64,000 nt of DNA from Chitinophaga costaii (GCF_900094705.1 NZ_FMAR01000008.1:124001-188000); one strand, 5' to 3'; counted from the first letter of the stretch, positions 1 through 10,300 are shown. The notes: a model not told the origin generated them from the letters alone. Made by a program: numbers and translations.

Positions 1-1
1 T

Positions 2-853
2 ATAAGCGGCTATCAGGGTATTATTGCCAATTATCCTTCTGTTGTACGCTCATCAGGGATAGAATTGAATTTAACTACACAAAATATTGCCACCAAGAAC
101 TTCAAGTGGATTACAAAATTCAATATTAGTTTTGACCGTACAAAGCTATTGTCTTTTCCTGGTGGGCAAGCGGCATTGGCCCCCTTGTTACCCGGTTATA
201 TTATAGGGCAAACTACCAATTTTGTTACTGTATATAATTATGCCGGCATTGATCCGAATACCGGTCGGTATCTTTTTACCGATAAAAATGGTGTCACTTC
301 TACTCATAATCCCAATTATGGCGATAAAGTGTTGACATCTGGTTTTAGTAATGATCAATATCTTACCATCGACCTTTCGCCCAAATATTACGGCGGACTA
401 GAGAATTCCTTTACCTATAAAAAGTTTAATGTAGACGCCTTTATTTCCTTCAAAAATCAAAAGGCAAAAAACTGGCAATCTCAAGCCGGGCTTCCGGGTG
501 TAATGAACAATAATCCATTAGTTGATTACACTGGCAGATGGCAGCACCCGGGAGATGTTACCACCTTGCCAATGTATACACAAAGCATAAAAAATCAGGT
601 ATCGTTCAATTACTATGCTGCTAGTAACGGGGCATATGTTAACGGTACATACGCACGGCTGGCCAATCTTCATATTGCTTATGATCTGAGTAATGTTATT
701 TTCAAAAAAACAAGTTTTAACAATTTCAAAATATACATGGAAGGGCAAAATTTACTAACCATTACAAAGTACCGCAATCTTGATCCGGAAACACAGTCAG
801 CGGTTACGGCACCATTACGCGTTTTCGTTTTCGGTATAAGTACTAACATTTAA
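2..853 (+). CDS. SusC/RagA-family TonB-dependent outer membrane transporter, C-terminal part (5' end outside window)
   Basis: The frame is open from base 2 to a TAA at 851-853, so only the last 283 residues of a protein that is normally about 1,000 residues long are present. The segment has the alternating aromatic/polar pattern of outer-membrane beta-strands, and it ends with the usual SusC close: a 'YMEGQNLLTITKYRNLDPE' stretch, then a final strand finishing in F-G-I-S-T-N-I. SusC proteins are TonB-dependent barrels importing glycans or peptides, capped by SusD. A SusD gene follows after 12 bases, which confirms the pairing. The substrate cannot be told from the tail. Confidence 0.93.
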   Translation: MSGYQGIIANYPSVVRSSGIELNLTTQNIATKNFKWITKFNISFDRTKLLSFPGGQAALAPLLPGYIIGQTTNFVTVYNYAGIDPNTGRYLFTDKNGVTSTHNPNYGDKVLTSGFSNDQYLTIDLSPKYYGGLENSFTYKKFNVDAFISFKNQKAKNWQSQAGLPGVMNNNPLVDYTGRWQHPGDVTTLPMYTQSIKNQVSFNYYAASNGAYVNGTYARLANLHIAYDLSNVIFKKTSFNNFKIYMEGQNLLTITKYRNLDPETQSAVTAPLRVFVFGISTNI

Positions 854-865
854 CACTTTTATAAA

Positions 866-2308
866 ATGAATTCACTAAGGATAAAATTTCCGAACGCCGG
901 GAAAATAATTCCAGGTATAGCAATTATATCGATGCTGTGTGGTAGTACCGGTTGCCAAAAACTAATAGATACACCGCTGCCATCAACCGTGGTTGCTGCA
1001 GATCAGGCTTTTGCCAATGATAAAGCTGTTTCAGCGGTTTTAAATCCGGTCTATTTATACATGATAAGCACTTCTTACCAGCTAGGTTTAAACTATGGTT
1101 TGTATACAGATGAATTGCGCCCGTTTCAAACCACTTCAATGCAATATAATAACTTATATTCCGGCATATATGATGAAACCAGCGGCGGCTCAACTTTATG
1201 GATATTATGGTATGCTCAGATAAGGACATGCAATCTGGTGATTGAAGGGATGAAAAACGCGCCCAGTACCATCGTACAAAAAAACCAATGGCTTGGTCAG
1301 GCCTATTTCTTAAGGGCCTATTTCTATTTTTTATTAACAAATAGCTATGGGGAAATTCCTATTGTTACATCATCTGATGCTTCGTTGAACAAAACACTAT
1401 CAAGAAAGCCCATAAATGATGTGATGGAACTGATCATAGCCGATCTGCAACAAGCACAATCCCTGCTAACAGATGACTATTATTTACCATCAGGTTTGGT
1501 TACAACCCAACGGACCCTTCCAAACAAAGGAGCTGCAACAGCACTTTTAGCCAGGGCCTATCTTTATAATGACGATTGGACAAATGCCGAAATCCAATCA
1601 ACTTTATTAATTAATAATTCTGCTTATCATCTGGAACCTCTATCCCAAACTTTTCTGGCAACCAGTAAGGAAATTATTCTCGGTCTGGCCCCTCTGGGAA
1701 GCAGCTATATTGTTAATGATGCCATTACCTATATAATTGCTATTGGAAAAACGCCCGCACAAGCCGGCATATACTTTTACCTGAATACCTTCTTGTTGAA
1801 TGCTTTTGAACCAGGCGACAAACGCTTTACCACCTGGATAGGCGTATCCAGTGTACCGGAAAGTGGGGGGAGTCCTGCCACAGATTATTATTATTACTAC
1901 AAGTATAAGACCAACACTGCGCAAACCGCGCCCGTTGAATACTATACTTTATTTCGCCTTGCTGAACAATACCTGATTCGTGCCGAAGCAAGAGCACATT
2001 TAAGCAAGATGGATGGGGCAACGGAAGATCTTAATACCATCAGATCGCGGGCAGGTTTAGACGCCACAAAAGCCACCACTGCGGATGGCTTGTTAACAGC
2101 CATATTACACGAACGCCAGGTTGAATTTTTTGGTGAAGAAGGAAACCGCTTCTATGATCTAAAACGGACCGGAAAACTGGATGAAGTGATGTCTGTTGTT
2201 GCCCCGGCAAAAGGAGGTGTTTGGTATAGTTATATGAAGTACTGGCCAATTCCAACTAATGACATCATAGCGGATCCTAATTTAACTCAAACACCTGGCT
2301 ATAATTAA
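866..2308 (+). CDS. SusD/RagB-family nutrient-binding outer membrane lipoprotein
   Basis: This 480-residue protein matches the usual SusD length. It begins with a positively charged N-terminus and a hydrophobic stretch ending in a lipobox, S-T-G-C at about residues 27-30, followed by 'QKLIDTPLPST'. The family core is visible: a helical TPR-like region with 'LGQAYFLRAYFYFLLTNSYGE' and the C-terminal 'ERQVEFFGEEGNRFYDLKRTG' block. It would sit on the cell surface as the lid of the SusC barrel encoded just upstream, capturing ligand. The two genes are 12 bases apart and form one operon. Confidence 0.95.
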   Translation: MNSLRIKFPNAGKIIPGIAIISMLCGSTGCQKLIDTPLPSTVVAADQAFANDKAVSAVLNPVYLYMISTSYQLGLNYGLYTDELRPFQTTSMQYNNLYSGIYDETSGGSTLWILWYAQIRTCNLVIEGMKNAPSTIVQKNQWLGQAYFLRAYFYFLLTNSYGEIPIVTSSDASLNKTLSRKPINDVMELIIADLQQAQSLLTDDYYLPSGLVTTQRTLPNKGAATALLARAYLYNDDWTNAEIQSTLLINNSAYHLEPLSQTFLATSKEIILGLAPLGSSYIVNDAITYIIAIGKTPAQAGIYFYLNTFLLNAFEPGDKRFTTWIGVSSVPESGGSPATDYYYYYKYKTNTAQTAPVEYYTLFRLAEQYLIRAEARAHLSKMDGATEDLNTIRSRAGLDATKATTADGLLTAILHERQVEFFGEEGNRFYDLKRTGKLDEVMSVVAPAKGGVWYSYMKYWPIPTNDIIADPNLTQTPGYN

Positions 2309-2361
2309 AAACTATGCAGATTTATATAATCGTAATAAATAATTAATATTCTATAAAACAA

Positions 2362-2877
2362 ATGGAAAAAAAAATCATCATAATACTGCTGTTTCTTTGT
2401 ATCGGTTTTGTACATGTTTATGCTTCAACAGCTGACACCTCCCTTCCTGCCACAAAAAGTAATACCCCAGCCGAAAAAAAAGGGCCACAGCCATTTAATA
2501 ACATTATAACTAGTAAAGCTAAAACTTCTGTTGGGCTTTTTATCGTATACCAGCTGGATGATAAAACTTACTTCGAGGTGCCGGACAGTATTATAGGCCG
2601 AGAAATATTGATCGTGAATCGAATATCTAAAGCTGGAGCGAATATGCGATCTAAAGACCGGATGACTGGTTATGCAGGCGATTTGATCAACAGTACAGAT
2701 GTACGTTTTGAAAAAGGTCCGAACGACCGTTTATTTATGAGAAAGGTTTCTAACATTGATTTTTCGCTTGACAGCACTTCGTCAATGTATAAAACAATCC
2801 TCAATTCAAATATCCAACCGATAGCGCTTACATTTGATATTAAAGCTTATCATCAGGACTCTGTCACCCATAAATAA
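2362..2877 (+). pseudogene. Zinc-dependent metalloprotease, N-terminal fragment only (DUF5118/DUF5117 part)
   Basis: The 171-residue product has a signal peptide (hydrophobic to about residue 20) and then a region typical of the start of large Bacteroidota zinc metalloproteases. This includes 'VGLFIVYQLDDKTYFEVPD' and 'REILIVNRISKAG', characteristic of the DUF5118 and early DUF5117 segments. Full members run to about 800 residues and carry an HExxH protease domain, which is absent here. Reading stops at TAA 2875-2877 and no later frame continues the homology before pta. I infer a deletion that removed the catalytic part. Such proteases often follow susCD pairs, so it was probably the third gene of that operon. 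Confidence 0.75.
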
Positions 2878-2888
2878 AACGTCCTGGT

Positions 2889-2925
2889 CATGGCCTGGCC
2901 ATGGCAACGGCGCAATAATAGCGCC
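2889..2925. other. Two adjacent inverted repeats after the truncated protease
   Basis: CATGGCC-T-GGCCATG (2889-2903) is a perfect palindrome, followed by GGCGC-AATAATA-GCGCC (2909-2925), a small hairpin. No U-rich tail follows, so neither is a convincing intrinsic terminator. They lie close to the point where protease homology ends. Confidence 0.35.
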
Positions 2926-3073
2926 AAGAGCGTGGGATATCCATTGTATTTTATGCACAAAGGGTAGTTGCTATTCGTTCCATCTGATATTAACTTAATT
3001 TCGGTGGCACAAAGTTGGTTCGCCAGGAAAGGATGCCCGCCCCTTTGGTGGGCTTATCTTAAAAATTACTGTT

Positions 3074-5167
3074 TTGACAAAGAGCATTTTTATTGCCTCC
3101 GCAGAGCCGTACAGCGGTAAATCTATGATCATCCTTGGGCTAGCAGATATGCTGCTGGGTAGAACCCAAAAGATAGGTTACTTAAAACCCGTGGTACTCT
3201 CCGATACACCGGAACAGCCAGATCCGCATATCAGTACTGTTCTTTCTTATTTTCAACTGAAGCAAACCTACGCCGCGTCATACGTTTTTACCCGGCAGGA
3301 AACCATGCAGCAGCTCAAAGACCAGCGCCAGGGTGCCATGATCGATGCCATCATTACCCGCTATAAAGCCCTGGAAGCCCAATACGATTTTATCGTGGTG
3401 GAAGGCAGCGACTATGTGGGCCAGGGTGCCGCGTTTGAGTTTGAGACCAACCGCCTCATTGCCAAGAACCTGAACACACCCGCTTTGCTGCTGATCTCTG
3501 GCGAAAACAAAACCCCGGCAGAAATTATACAGGAAGGACTCAACTTTTGCCGCGCTTACCAGGAGCATGATATACAGGTATTGGCCGTGGTGGCCAATAA
3601 GGTGGCACCGGAACAGGAAGCCTCCGTGCGGCAACTGCTGGCGGCACAATTGCCGGAAGGGGTGCTGGCCGCCGTGGTACCCATGGACGCGGCCCTGCAA
3701 AATCCTACGGTAGGCGATGTTTTTGCTCAACTGAAAGGCCGCTTGTTATTTGGGCAGGAATACCTGGGCAACCAGGTAGATCATTTCGTGACCGGCGCCA
3801 TGCAGGTGCCCAATTTCCTGCACTACCTCAAAGAAAATGTACTCATCGTAACTCCCGGCGACCGGGGCGATATAATTATCAGTTCCCTGCAAGCCAATCT
3901 TTCTTCCAGCTACCCCCGTGTAGCCGGTATTGTACTTACCGCAGACACTATACCCGAAGCGCCGGTGATGCGGCTCATAGAAGGCCTGCAAAACGTAGTG
4001 CCTATTATGGCCGTGCGCACCGGCACGTTTGAAACGACGCACGAAGTAGCCCAGGTGAAAGCCCGCATTACACCAGATAATCCGCATAAAATACAACTGG
4101 CCATCGAAACCTTTAACCGCTTCATAGATGTTGCCGCCCTCGATAAAAAGATCATCACCTATCACTCCGACGCCATGACCCCCCACATGTTCCAATACCA
4201 GTTGGCACAGTGGGCCAAGCGCGAAAAGAAAACCATCGTGCTGCCGGAAGGGAATGACGATCGCATCCTGATAGCCGCCGCCCGCCTGCTGGCACAGCAA
4301 CTGGTGAACCTGGTGCTGCTGGGCAATGTAACCGACATTGCCGCGTCGGTGAAACGGCTGGGCATAGACCTGGATGTGAACACAGTACCCATTATAGATC
4401 CCGCCACCTCCGCGCAGTACGACGATTATGTGAACACCCTGTATGAGCTGCGCAAAAATAAAAACCTCACCCTGGAAACCGCCCGCGACCTGATGACGGA
4501 TGTGTCGTATTTCGGCACCATGATGGTGTACAAGGGACATGCAGATGGCATGGTGTCCGGCGCTGTGCATACTACCCAGCACACCATACGGCCCGCCTTG
4601 CAGTTCATTAAAACAAGACCGGGTATTAGCACCGTATCTTCCATCTTTTTTATGTGTTTGGCAGACCGGGTATCTGTATTCGGCGATTGTGCAGTAAATC
4701 CTAATCCTACTGCGGAGCAACTGGCGGAGATTGCCATCTCCTCGGCAGACAATGGCGCCCGCTTTGGCATTACGCCCCGCATTGCCATGCTCTCTTATTC
4801 TTCCGGTACTTCCGGCGAAGGGGAAGATGTAGACAAGGTGCGCAGGGCCACCCAACTGGTGAGGGCACAGCGCCCAGACCTGAAGGTGGAAGGCCCCATT
4901 CAATATGATGCCGCCGTAGATCCCGCCGTGGGCCGGCAAAAACTGCCCGGATCGGAAGTGGCCGGACAGGCTAGCGTACTTATTTTCCCTGACCTTAACA
5001 CTGGCAATAATACCTACAAAGCTGTGCAGCGGGAAACCGGCGCACTGGCCATTGGACCTATGTTGCAAGGTCTTAACAAACCGGTGAACGACCTGAGTCG
5101 CGGCTGCACCGTAGATGATGTGTTTAATACCGTTATTATCACCGCTATTCAAAGTCAACCTGCATGA
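3074..5167 (+). CDS. pta: Phosphate acetyltransferase
   Basis: Converts acetyl-CoA and phosphate to acetyl phosphate in the cytoplasm; this is the first step of the Pta-AckA acetate pathway. At 697 residues it is the long form. An N-terminal BioD-like P-loop domain has 'PYSGKSM' at about residues 12-18, a middle DRTGG-type region follows, and the C-terminal PTA_PTB catalytic domain covers about residues 370-695, with 'LPEGNDDRIL' and 'SYSSGTSGEGEDVDKV'. The start is TTG at 3074; the first in-frame ATG would cut the P-loop, so TTG is preferred. The stop overlaps the ackA start by four bases (ATGA), indicating translational coupling. Confidence 0.97.
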   Translation: MTKSIFIASAEPYSGKSMIILGLADMLLGRTQKIGYLKPVVLSDTPEQPDPHISTVLSYFQLKQTYAASYVFTRQETMQQLKDQRQGAMIDAIITRYKALEAQYDFIVVEGSDYVGQGAAFEFETNRLIAKNLNTPALLLISGENKTPAEIIQEGLNFCRAYQEHDIQVLAVVANKVAPEQEASVRQLLAAQLPEGVLAAVVPMDAALQNPTVGDVFAQLKGRLLFGQEYLGNQVDHFVTGAMQVPNFLHYLKENVLIVTPGDRGDIIISSLQANLSSSYPRVAGIVLTADTIPEAPVMRLIEGLQNVVPIMAVRTGTFETTHEVAQVKARITPDNPHKIQLAIETFNRFIDVAALDKKIITYHSDAMTPHMFQYQLAQWAKREKKTIVLPEGNDDRILIAAARLLAQQLVNLVLLGNVTDIAASVKRLGIDLDVNTVPIIDPATSAQYDDYVNTLYELRKNKNLTLETARDLMTDVSYFGTMMVYKGHADGMVSGAVHTTQHTIRPALQFIKTRPGISTVSSIFFMCLADRVSVFGDCAVNPNPTAEQLAEIAISSADNGARFGITPRIAMLSYSSGTSGEGEDVDKVRRATQLVRAQRPDLKVEGPIQYDAAVDPAVGRQKLPGSEVAGQASVLIFPDLNTGNNTYKAVQRETGALAIGPMLQGLNKPVNDLSRGCTVDDVFNTVIITAIQSQPA

Positions 5168-6363
5168 ACATATTTGTAATTAATTCCGGTAGCAGTTCTA
5201 TTAAATACCAATTGTTTACCGCCACCAACGAAGCCCCGCTGTGTAGTGGGCTGGTAGAAAGAATAGGGCTGGCCGATGGGCATATCACCCACAAATTTTT
5301 GCGTGATGGCCAGGAAGTAGTCATTAACATAGACCGGCCCGTGGCAGATCACGAAGCCGGTATGCTGGAAATAGGAGAGCTCCTTACCCGGCCGGATATT
5401 GCCGTAATACACCACGCCGGCGAGATCGGTGTGGTAGGACATCGGGTGGTGCATGGGGGCGAAACATTGACCCGCACCACCGTAATCACCCCCGACGTGA
5501 AGGCCAAAATAAAAGACCTGTACCCACTGGCGCCTTTGCATAATCCCGGGCATTACAAAGGCATTGAAGTGGCGGAAAAAATATTTCCGCAAGCCATTCA
5601 GATAGCTGTTTTTGATACCGCTTTTCACCAGACCCTCCCGGCAAAAGCCTTTCATTACGCCATCCCGGAATCGTTTTATAAGGATTTCGGCATCCGGGTA
5701 TATGGCTTTCACGGCATCAGCCATCAGTACGTGTCTGGCAAGGCGATGTCTTTCCTGGGTAAGCCAGATGCGCGGCTCATCACCATTCACCTGGGCAATG
5801 GCTGTAGCATGGCGGCAGTGCAAGCTGGGCGCAGCATAGATACCAGCATGGGCCTTACTCCGCTGGATGGGCTGGTAATGGGTACCCGCAGCGGCAGCAT
5901 CGACGCATCTGTATTGTTATACCTCATGGAGCAAAAGCAGTTTAGCGCCGCGCAGCTCAGCACCTTACTGAATAAGCAAAGCGGCATGACGGGACTCACA
6001 GGCCACAGCGATATGCGGGACATCACCCAGCAGTTGCAGGCTGGCGATCCGCAGGCGCAACTTGCCTACGCACTGTATGCCTATCGGATTAAGAAGTTTA
6101 TCGGCGCTTATGCCGCCGCCATGAATGGACTGGATGCCATTGTGTTTACGGCAGGTGTAGGGGAGAACGATCCGCTGGTGCGGGAATTGGTTTGTAAAGA
6201 CATGGATTTCCTGGGTATAGCGTTGGATGCCACCCGCAACGCCACCCGCGAGCCAGGCATACGCGACATCAGCGCACACGATGCCAAAACAAAGGTGCTG
6301 GTAGTACCCACCAATGAAGAATTGGAAATAGCCCGGCAGTGTCGCACTTTGCTGGAAGAATAA
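5164..6363 (+). CDS. ackA: Acetate kinase
   Basis: Transfers phosphate from acetyl phosphate to ADP, giving acetate and ATP. The 399-residue length is normal for the family. The first ASKHA signature 'NSGSSSIKY' is at residues 7-15. 'GHRVVHGGE', 'VFDTAFHQT', 'HLGNGCSMAAV' and 'FTAGVGENDP' follow in the expected order and cover the phosphate, acetate and adenosine sites. It overlaps pta by four bases, so both enzymes should be made together. A hairpin at 6498-6527 closes the operon. Confidence 0.98.
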   Translation: MNIFVINSGSSSIKYQLFTATNEAPLCSGLVERIGLADGHITHKFLRDGQEVVINIDRPVADHEAGMLEIGELLTRPDIAVIHHAGEIGVVGHRVVHGGETLTRTTVITPDVKAKIKDLYPLAPLHNPGHYKGIEVAEKIFPQAIQIAVFDTAFHQTLPAKAFHYAIPESFYKDFGIRVYGFHGISHQYVSGKAMSFLGKPDARLITIHLGNGCSMAAVQAGRSIDTSMGLTPLDGLVMGTRSGSIDASVLLYLMEQKQFSAAQLSTLLNKQSGMTGLTGHSDMRDITQQLQAGDPQAQLAYALYAYRIKKFIGAYAAAMNGLDAIVFTAGVGENDPLVRELVCKDMDFLGIALDATRNATREPGIRDISAHDAKTKVLVVPTNEELEIARQCRTLLEE

Positions 6364-6497
6364 GCAAGGGCTGGTTGTGGGGCCTGTTCAACTGCCTGCC
6401 AGGGCGCATTTGCCCTTACTGTGGTGGGTAGGGGCGGTGCGGTGAATTGGCATCGAATATTTAAGGATGGTTTGTATTCCTAACGAATTACTAACAA

Positions 6498-6527
6498 AAA
6501 GAGGCTGTTCAATTGGACAGCCTCTTT
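6498..6527. terminator. Bidirectional intrinsic terminator between ackA and katE
   Basis: AAAGAGGCTGT (6498-6508) pairs perfectly with ACAGCCTCTTT (6517-6527) around an 8-base loop. The A-run and T-run at the stem base serve as a U-tract in both directions. The two genes converge here. Confidence 0.85.
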
Positions 6528-6533
6528 CGTTAT

Positions 6534-8741
6534 TTAAGCAGGTATCTTCCGGGGCTTTTCGCGTTCCCAGAACCGGTGTTGGGCAATGGCGGCAATAAAT
6601 TGCGTGGCCAGCTTTTTAAGGTTGTCACTGATCACAATGCCCTGGCTTTTTACCGTTTCATCCGAATTGTCTGGTGGTAGTTTACGGCTGAAATAAGTAG
6701 CCTCTATCACCTGCAAGGCGCCTTTATCTGCTGCAATGGCCTTACAGTGTTTAAAGGCTTCATTCAGAAAATGGATGGCGTCTGCCTCTGCTTCCAGCGT
6801 GGCTACACTATTGGTACCGGCGGGTACGTATACGGCGTCATAAAATACCGATGCCGTAGTGAGCAGGCTTTTATCCACGGGTATCTGCTGGTCGTCTGTT
6901 GCGATAATATAACCTTGGCGGGGAGCTATTACCTCCACCACGGCGCCCTGGGCCGTGAGGGCGTCTTTAATGGTAAGTAGCGAAGTAGCGTCTACACCAT
7001 CTGCCGCCAGGATGGCTACTTGCCGGGTACGGATGTTGTCTTTCACCGTGTGGGCCATGCTCAAAGCCGCGGAGGTAGCTTGCGAAGGGGCTTTCACCAC
7101 CGGTTCATAACTGCCGGGGGCTGCATCTGCCGGTACGGCCTGGTTCAGCGGTTCATTGCTTTGCTTGGGAATGTGCAGGCGTAAGGCATATGCAACATGG
7201 GTGGCCAGCCCGCTGTCTACCTTTGCTAAAATGCGCAGCATTCTTTCCCGAATAGGTACTGACTGTACCTTACCCAGTTCAAAACTGAAAGCATCTATAA
7301 TGTGATTTTTTTCCGGCTCGCTTTGGCTGTTGTAAAACAGGGTGGCCTGGCTAAAGTGATCTAAGAAACTAGGACTGCGTTCCCGCACCTTGTGCGCGTC
7401 TATGCGTTCGGGGTAGGAGGTAAAACCACCCTGCATTTTGCCAGACTGGAAGGGGCAGCCACCTCCCAGCGAATTGGGATGGTAACTAGCTTTGCCACGG
7501 TTAATCTCCTGGCGCATATGGCCATCACGCTGGTTGTTATGTGCTGGAGCGATGGGGCGGTTGATGGGGATTTCGTGAAAATTAGGGCCGCCTAAACGGA
7601 GTAGTTGCGTATCGGTATACGAAAACAACCGGCCTTGCAGCAGCGGATCGTTGGTGAAGTCTATACCCGGTACAATGTGGCCTATATGAAAAGCTACTTG
7701 TTCGGTTTCGGCAAAAAAATTATCCGGGTTACGGTTCAGCGTCATTTTTCCAATACGCTGCACGGGTACCAGTTCTTCGGGAATAAGTTTGGTGGGGTCC
7801 AGCAGGTCAAAATCAAACTTATGCTCGTCTGCTTCCGGCACTACTTGTATGCCCAATTCCCATTCAGGATAACTGCCGCTTTCTATTGCATTCCATAAAT
7901 CCCGGCGGTGAAAGTCGGGGTCTTTGCCAGAAATGATCTGCGCCTCGTCCCAGGCTATGGAATGTACGCCTAATAAGGGTTTCCAATGAAACTTTACAAA
8001 GTGTGACACCCCTTCTGCATTTACCAGCCGGAAGGTGTGTACGCCAAAACCTTCCATCATACGGTAGCTCCGGGGAATGGCGCGGTCGCTCATTACCCAG
8101 GTGATCATATGGGCGCTTTCCGGTAGGAGTGAAATAAAGTCCCAGAAGGTATCGTGTGCGCTGGCGGCTTGGGGCATTTCATTATCCGGCTCCGGTTTTA
8201 CAGCGTGTATGAGGTCCGGAAATTTAATAGCGTCCTGGATAAAGAACACTGGTATGTTGTTGCCCACCAGGTCAAAATTTCCTTCCTGGGTATAAAACTT
8301 TACCGCAAAGCCGCGTGCATCCCGGGCCAGGTCGGAAGAGCCGCGCGAGCCGGCTACGGTAGAGAAACGTACAAATACGGGCGTTTCAATATCCGGGTTA
8401 GTGAGGAAGCCGGCCTTGGTAAGTGCGGCTTGCGATTGGTATACTTTAAACACACCATGCGCTGCCGAACCACGAGCATGTACCACTCTTTCCGGTATTC
8501 TTTCATGATCGAAATGCGTGATCTTTTCGCGTAAAATAAAATCTTCCAGTAATGAAGGCCCGCGATCGCCGGCTTTGAGGGAGTTTTGATCGTCACTTAT
8601 TTTTACGCCATGGTTGGTGGTCATTGGCTGATCTGTAGCGTCGGATGTATTAGACTGTAAATCTTTTGTTTTAGCATTTTCGGTGTTGTTAGGATTAGTC
8701 ACGGGGTGCGGCGTGCCGTCGGCACTTTGTTTTTTTGCCAT
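6534..8741 (-). CDS. katE: Catalase HPII (large-subunit, clade 2)
   Basis: Haem catalase that breaks hydrogen peroxide into water and oxygen. The 735-residue length and a C-terminal flavodoxin/DJ-1-like domain (from about residue 575, '[15 protein letters not shown]') mark the large-subunit class. The catalytic His is in '[12 protein letters not shown]' (His88). The conserved Asn region '[15 protein letters not shown]' and the proximal haem Tyr region '[20 protein letters not shown]' are both present. It follows a ferritin-like gene by 44 bases on the same strand, so the two are probably cotranscribed against oxidative stress. Confidence 0.97.
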   Translation of the reverse strand: MAKKQSADGTPHPVTNPNNTENAKTKDLQSNTSDATDQPMTTNHGVKISDDQNSLKAGDRGPSLLEDFILREKITHFDHERIPERVVHARGSAAHGVFKVYQSQAALTKAGFLTNPDIETPVFVRFSTVAGSRGSSDLARDARGFAVKFYTQEGNFDLVGNNIPVFFIQDAIKFPDLIHAVKPEPDNEMPQAASAHDTFWDFISLLPESAHMITWVMSDRAIPRSYRMMEGFGVHTFRLVNAEGVSHFVKFHWKPLLGVHSIAWDEAQIISGKDPDFHRRDLWNAIESGSYPEWELGIQVVPEADEHKFDFDLLDPTKLIPEELVPVQRIGKMTLNRNPDNFFAETEQVAFHIGHIVPGIDFTNDPLLQGRLFSYTDTQLLRLGGPNFHEIPINRPIAPAHNNQRDGHMRQEINRGKASYHPNSLGGGCPFQSGKMQGGFTSYPERIDAHKVRERSPSFLDHFSQATLFYNSQSEPEKNHIIDAFSFELGKVQSVPIRERMLRILAKVDSGLATHVAYALRLHIPKQSNEPLNQAVPADAAPGSYEPVVKAPSQATSAALSMAHTVKDNIRTRQVAILAADGVDATSLLTIKDALTAQGAVVEVIAPRQGYIIATDDQQIPVDKSLLTTASVFYDAVYVPAGTNSVATLEAEADAIHFLNEAFKHCKAIAADKGALQVIEATYFSRKLPPDNSDETVKSQGIVISDNLKKLATQFIAAIAQHRFWEREKPRKIPA

Positions 8742-8785
8742 GGTAACGTGTTTGATGGGAGTGAGTGGAATGGGAAAACGATTGC

Positions 8786-9385
8786 TTATTCTCCGAGTGC
8801 CTTATCGTAAACATTCTTTTCCGCGATGGAAGTAAGCGAGGTAGCGGTTTGCTTTTCTTCTTCCAGCGTGGTGGCCAGCAGGCTGGCAATGTTAGTAAGG
8901 CCCAACACGGTGGCTATTTGTTGCAATGCGCTGTAGGTAGCAATTTCATAATGTTCGACTTTCTGGGAGGCCATGATAATGCCAGCATCCCGCGTAGCAG
9001 TGCCTTCGTCGGTGTCTTCAATAATACTTTCGCCTTCCATAGCCAGCCCTTCCATGGCATCGCATTTTTTTGCCTGGGCTTTTTTGCCCAATATTGAAAA
9101 TACTTTTTCCAGCCGGGCTACATGTTCCTTCGTTTGTTCCAGGTGTTTGCCAATTGCGGATTTTAATGCCTGCGCTGTTGCGGCCTTTTGCATGTTGGGC
9201 AATGTTTTAACCAATTTGTTTTCCGCCCAATAAATGTCTTTTAGCTCATCTGTAAAGAGTGCAAGCAAAGCTGGTTCAGGGTTGTGAGTAGCCTGCTGAT
9301 CCTTTACAGGAAAGGATTTAGGGGTGCCAGGTTTCTCAGCAGGCACTGCTTTTGATGGAGATCTTTTTTTACTTACAGTAGCCAT
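8786..9385 (-). CDS. Ferritin-like DUF892 protein (YciE/YciF family)
   Basis: The 199-residue protein has a Lys/Pro-rich tail of about 40 residues, followed by the four-helix YciE/YciF (DUF892) core. 'LFTDELKDIYWAENKL' opens the first helix, and later helices carry the Glu/His pattern, for example 'KVEHYEIATYSAL', expected for a dinuclear metal site. Members are linked to osmotic and oxidative stress; the exact role is unsettled. It lies directly upstream of katE on the same strand, supporting a peroxide or iron protective role. Confidence 0.88.
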   Translation of the reverse strand: MATVSKKRSPSKAVPAEKPGTPKSFPVKDQQATHNPEPALLALFTDELKDIYWAENKLVKTLPNMQKAATAQALKSAIGKHLEQTKEHVARLEKVFSILGKKAQAKKCDAMEGLAMEGESIIEDTDEGTATRDAGIIMASQKVEHYEIATYSALQQIATVLGLTNIASLLATTLEEEKQTATSLTSIAEKNVYDKALGE

Positions 9386-9413
9386 AATTATTAGATTTTG
9401 TTAGTAGATGCTG

Positions 9414-9437
9414 AAAATCCTGTGCCAATAGGATTTT
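9414..9437 (-). terminator. Hairpin after the DUF6348-like gene
   Basis: AAAATCCT (9414-9421) and AGGATTTT (9430-9437) form an 8-bp stem. It lies downstream of the minus-strand gene ending at 9516 and upstream of the DUF892 gene. The U-tract is only TTTT, so termination may be partial. Confidence 0.4.
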
Positions 9438-9515
9438 AGTGGCCACTGAAAAAGACTTCTGTAAGGAGTGTTATCTGCATGGTAGGATGCAGTAAGGAAA
9501 GCACCCACCTGTTTA

Positions 9516-10199
9516 TCACAGTGGCTTTTCGTCGTGTTGGTCGCAGCGGCGAAATAGGAAAAATTGTTTTTGACCCAGGAAGGTGCCGGGGTGTGGCCAT
9601 TGACGGGCATAGCAGCGCACTTCCTCCAGGCCTTCTGGCCACGGGGTATTGTTTAGCAGGCATTCGGCAATGATCTCATGATCCTGGAAGCGATTTACAT
9701 GTACCTTCAACCAGTTCAGTTTTTTATTAGGTAAAGTATGTTGCAGCTTTTCCTTTAGTAGATCCAGGATTGGCTCTCCGGCTGGTTCTTCGGTCCACTT
9801 GCCTTGCAGGGTAAGGCTGCCGGGCCTGGGATGCCATAAAATATTTTTACTGTCTGCAAAATCTATCTCCGGATCGTGGCCATCCAGGAAACTGTCGGTA
9901 ATGGCGGGAAAGGTAGTGAGCAGGTAATTGTTTACTACCATATCTACCTGGTCAGGCAAGGAGCTACCCGTGCCGATCATGTTTTCAGTGATGCCTTCCG
10001 GAAAATAAGTCTCATTTTTGGTGACCACCAGTAAGTGTAAAAGACTGGGGTGATAGTCTGGAGAATGTATGATGGTGGTGGCAATATCCAGCGTTCCGGC
10101 CACGGTGAGTTCATTTTTCACCGGCGAAAGCTTTATGGCATACCCTTGGGCCATGAGCCTTTTGGCGAGTGTTTGCAGTAGGTATTTATCCGGGTCCAT
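9516..10199 (-). CDS. Hypothetical cytoplasmic protein, resembles DUF6348 family
   Basis: A 227-residue protein without signal peptide or membrane segment. It starts 'MDPDKYLLQTLAKRL', suggesting a helical N-terminus. The middle ('ITDSFLDGHDPEIDF', 'NILWHPRPGSL') and the Trp-rich C-terminal part recall the uncharacterised DUF6348 family. That assignment is from memory of motifs and is tentative. It is the first gene of the minus-strand block leading to the DUF892 and katE genes, but the 130-base gap and a hairpin leave cotranscription open. Confidence 0.7.
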   Translation of the reverse strand: MDPDKYLLQTLAKRLMAQGYAIKLSPVKNELTVAGTLDIATTIIHSPDYHPSLLHLLVVTKNETYFPEGITENMIGTGSSLPDQVDMVVNNYLLTTFPAITDSFLDGHDPEIDFADSKNILWHPRPGSLTLQGKWTEEPAGEPILDLLKEKLQHTLPNKKLNWLKVHVNRFQDHEIIAECLLNNTPWPEGLEEVRCYARQWPHPGTFLGQKQFFLFRRCDQHDEKPL

Positions 10200-10269
10200 T
10201 AGTAGAATATGTAAAGATAAATAGAATAACCATTAACGGGTCCTGTTAACGCTATGCCTGTTTTAAAAA

Positions 10270-10300
10270 GGGGTAAAGCGATACAGCATTGCTTTACCCC
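10270..10300 (-). terminator. Intrinsic terminator of the phnA gene
   Basis: GGGGTAAAGC (10270-10279) pairs perfectly with GCTTTACCCC (10291-10300). On the minus strand the stem is followed directly by TTTTT, giving a textbook terminator downstream of the gene that ends at 10341. Confidence 0.85.

Noticed and set aside
3061-3130. ATG downstream considered as pta start
   Set aside because: It would remove half of the P-loop of the N-terminal BioD-like domain, so the TTG at 3074 is preferred.
3746-5158. A 470-codon open frame antisense to pta
   Set aside because: It mirrors the codon pattern of pta, whose full set of domains is on the other strand, and its product is low-complexity His/Gly-rich with no family motif.
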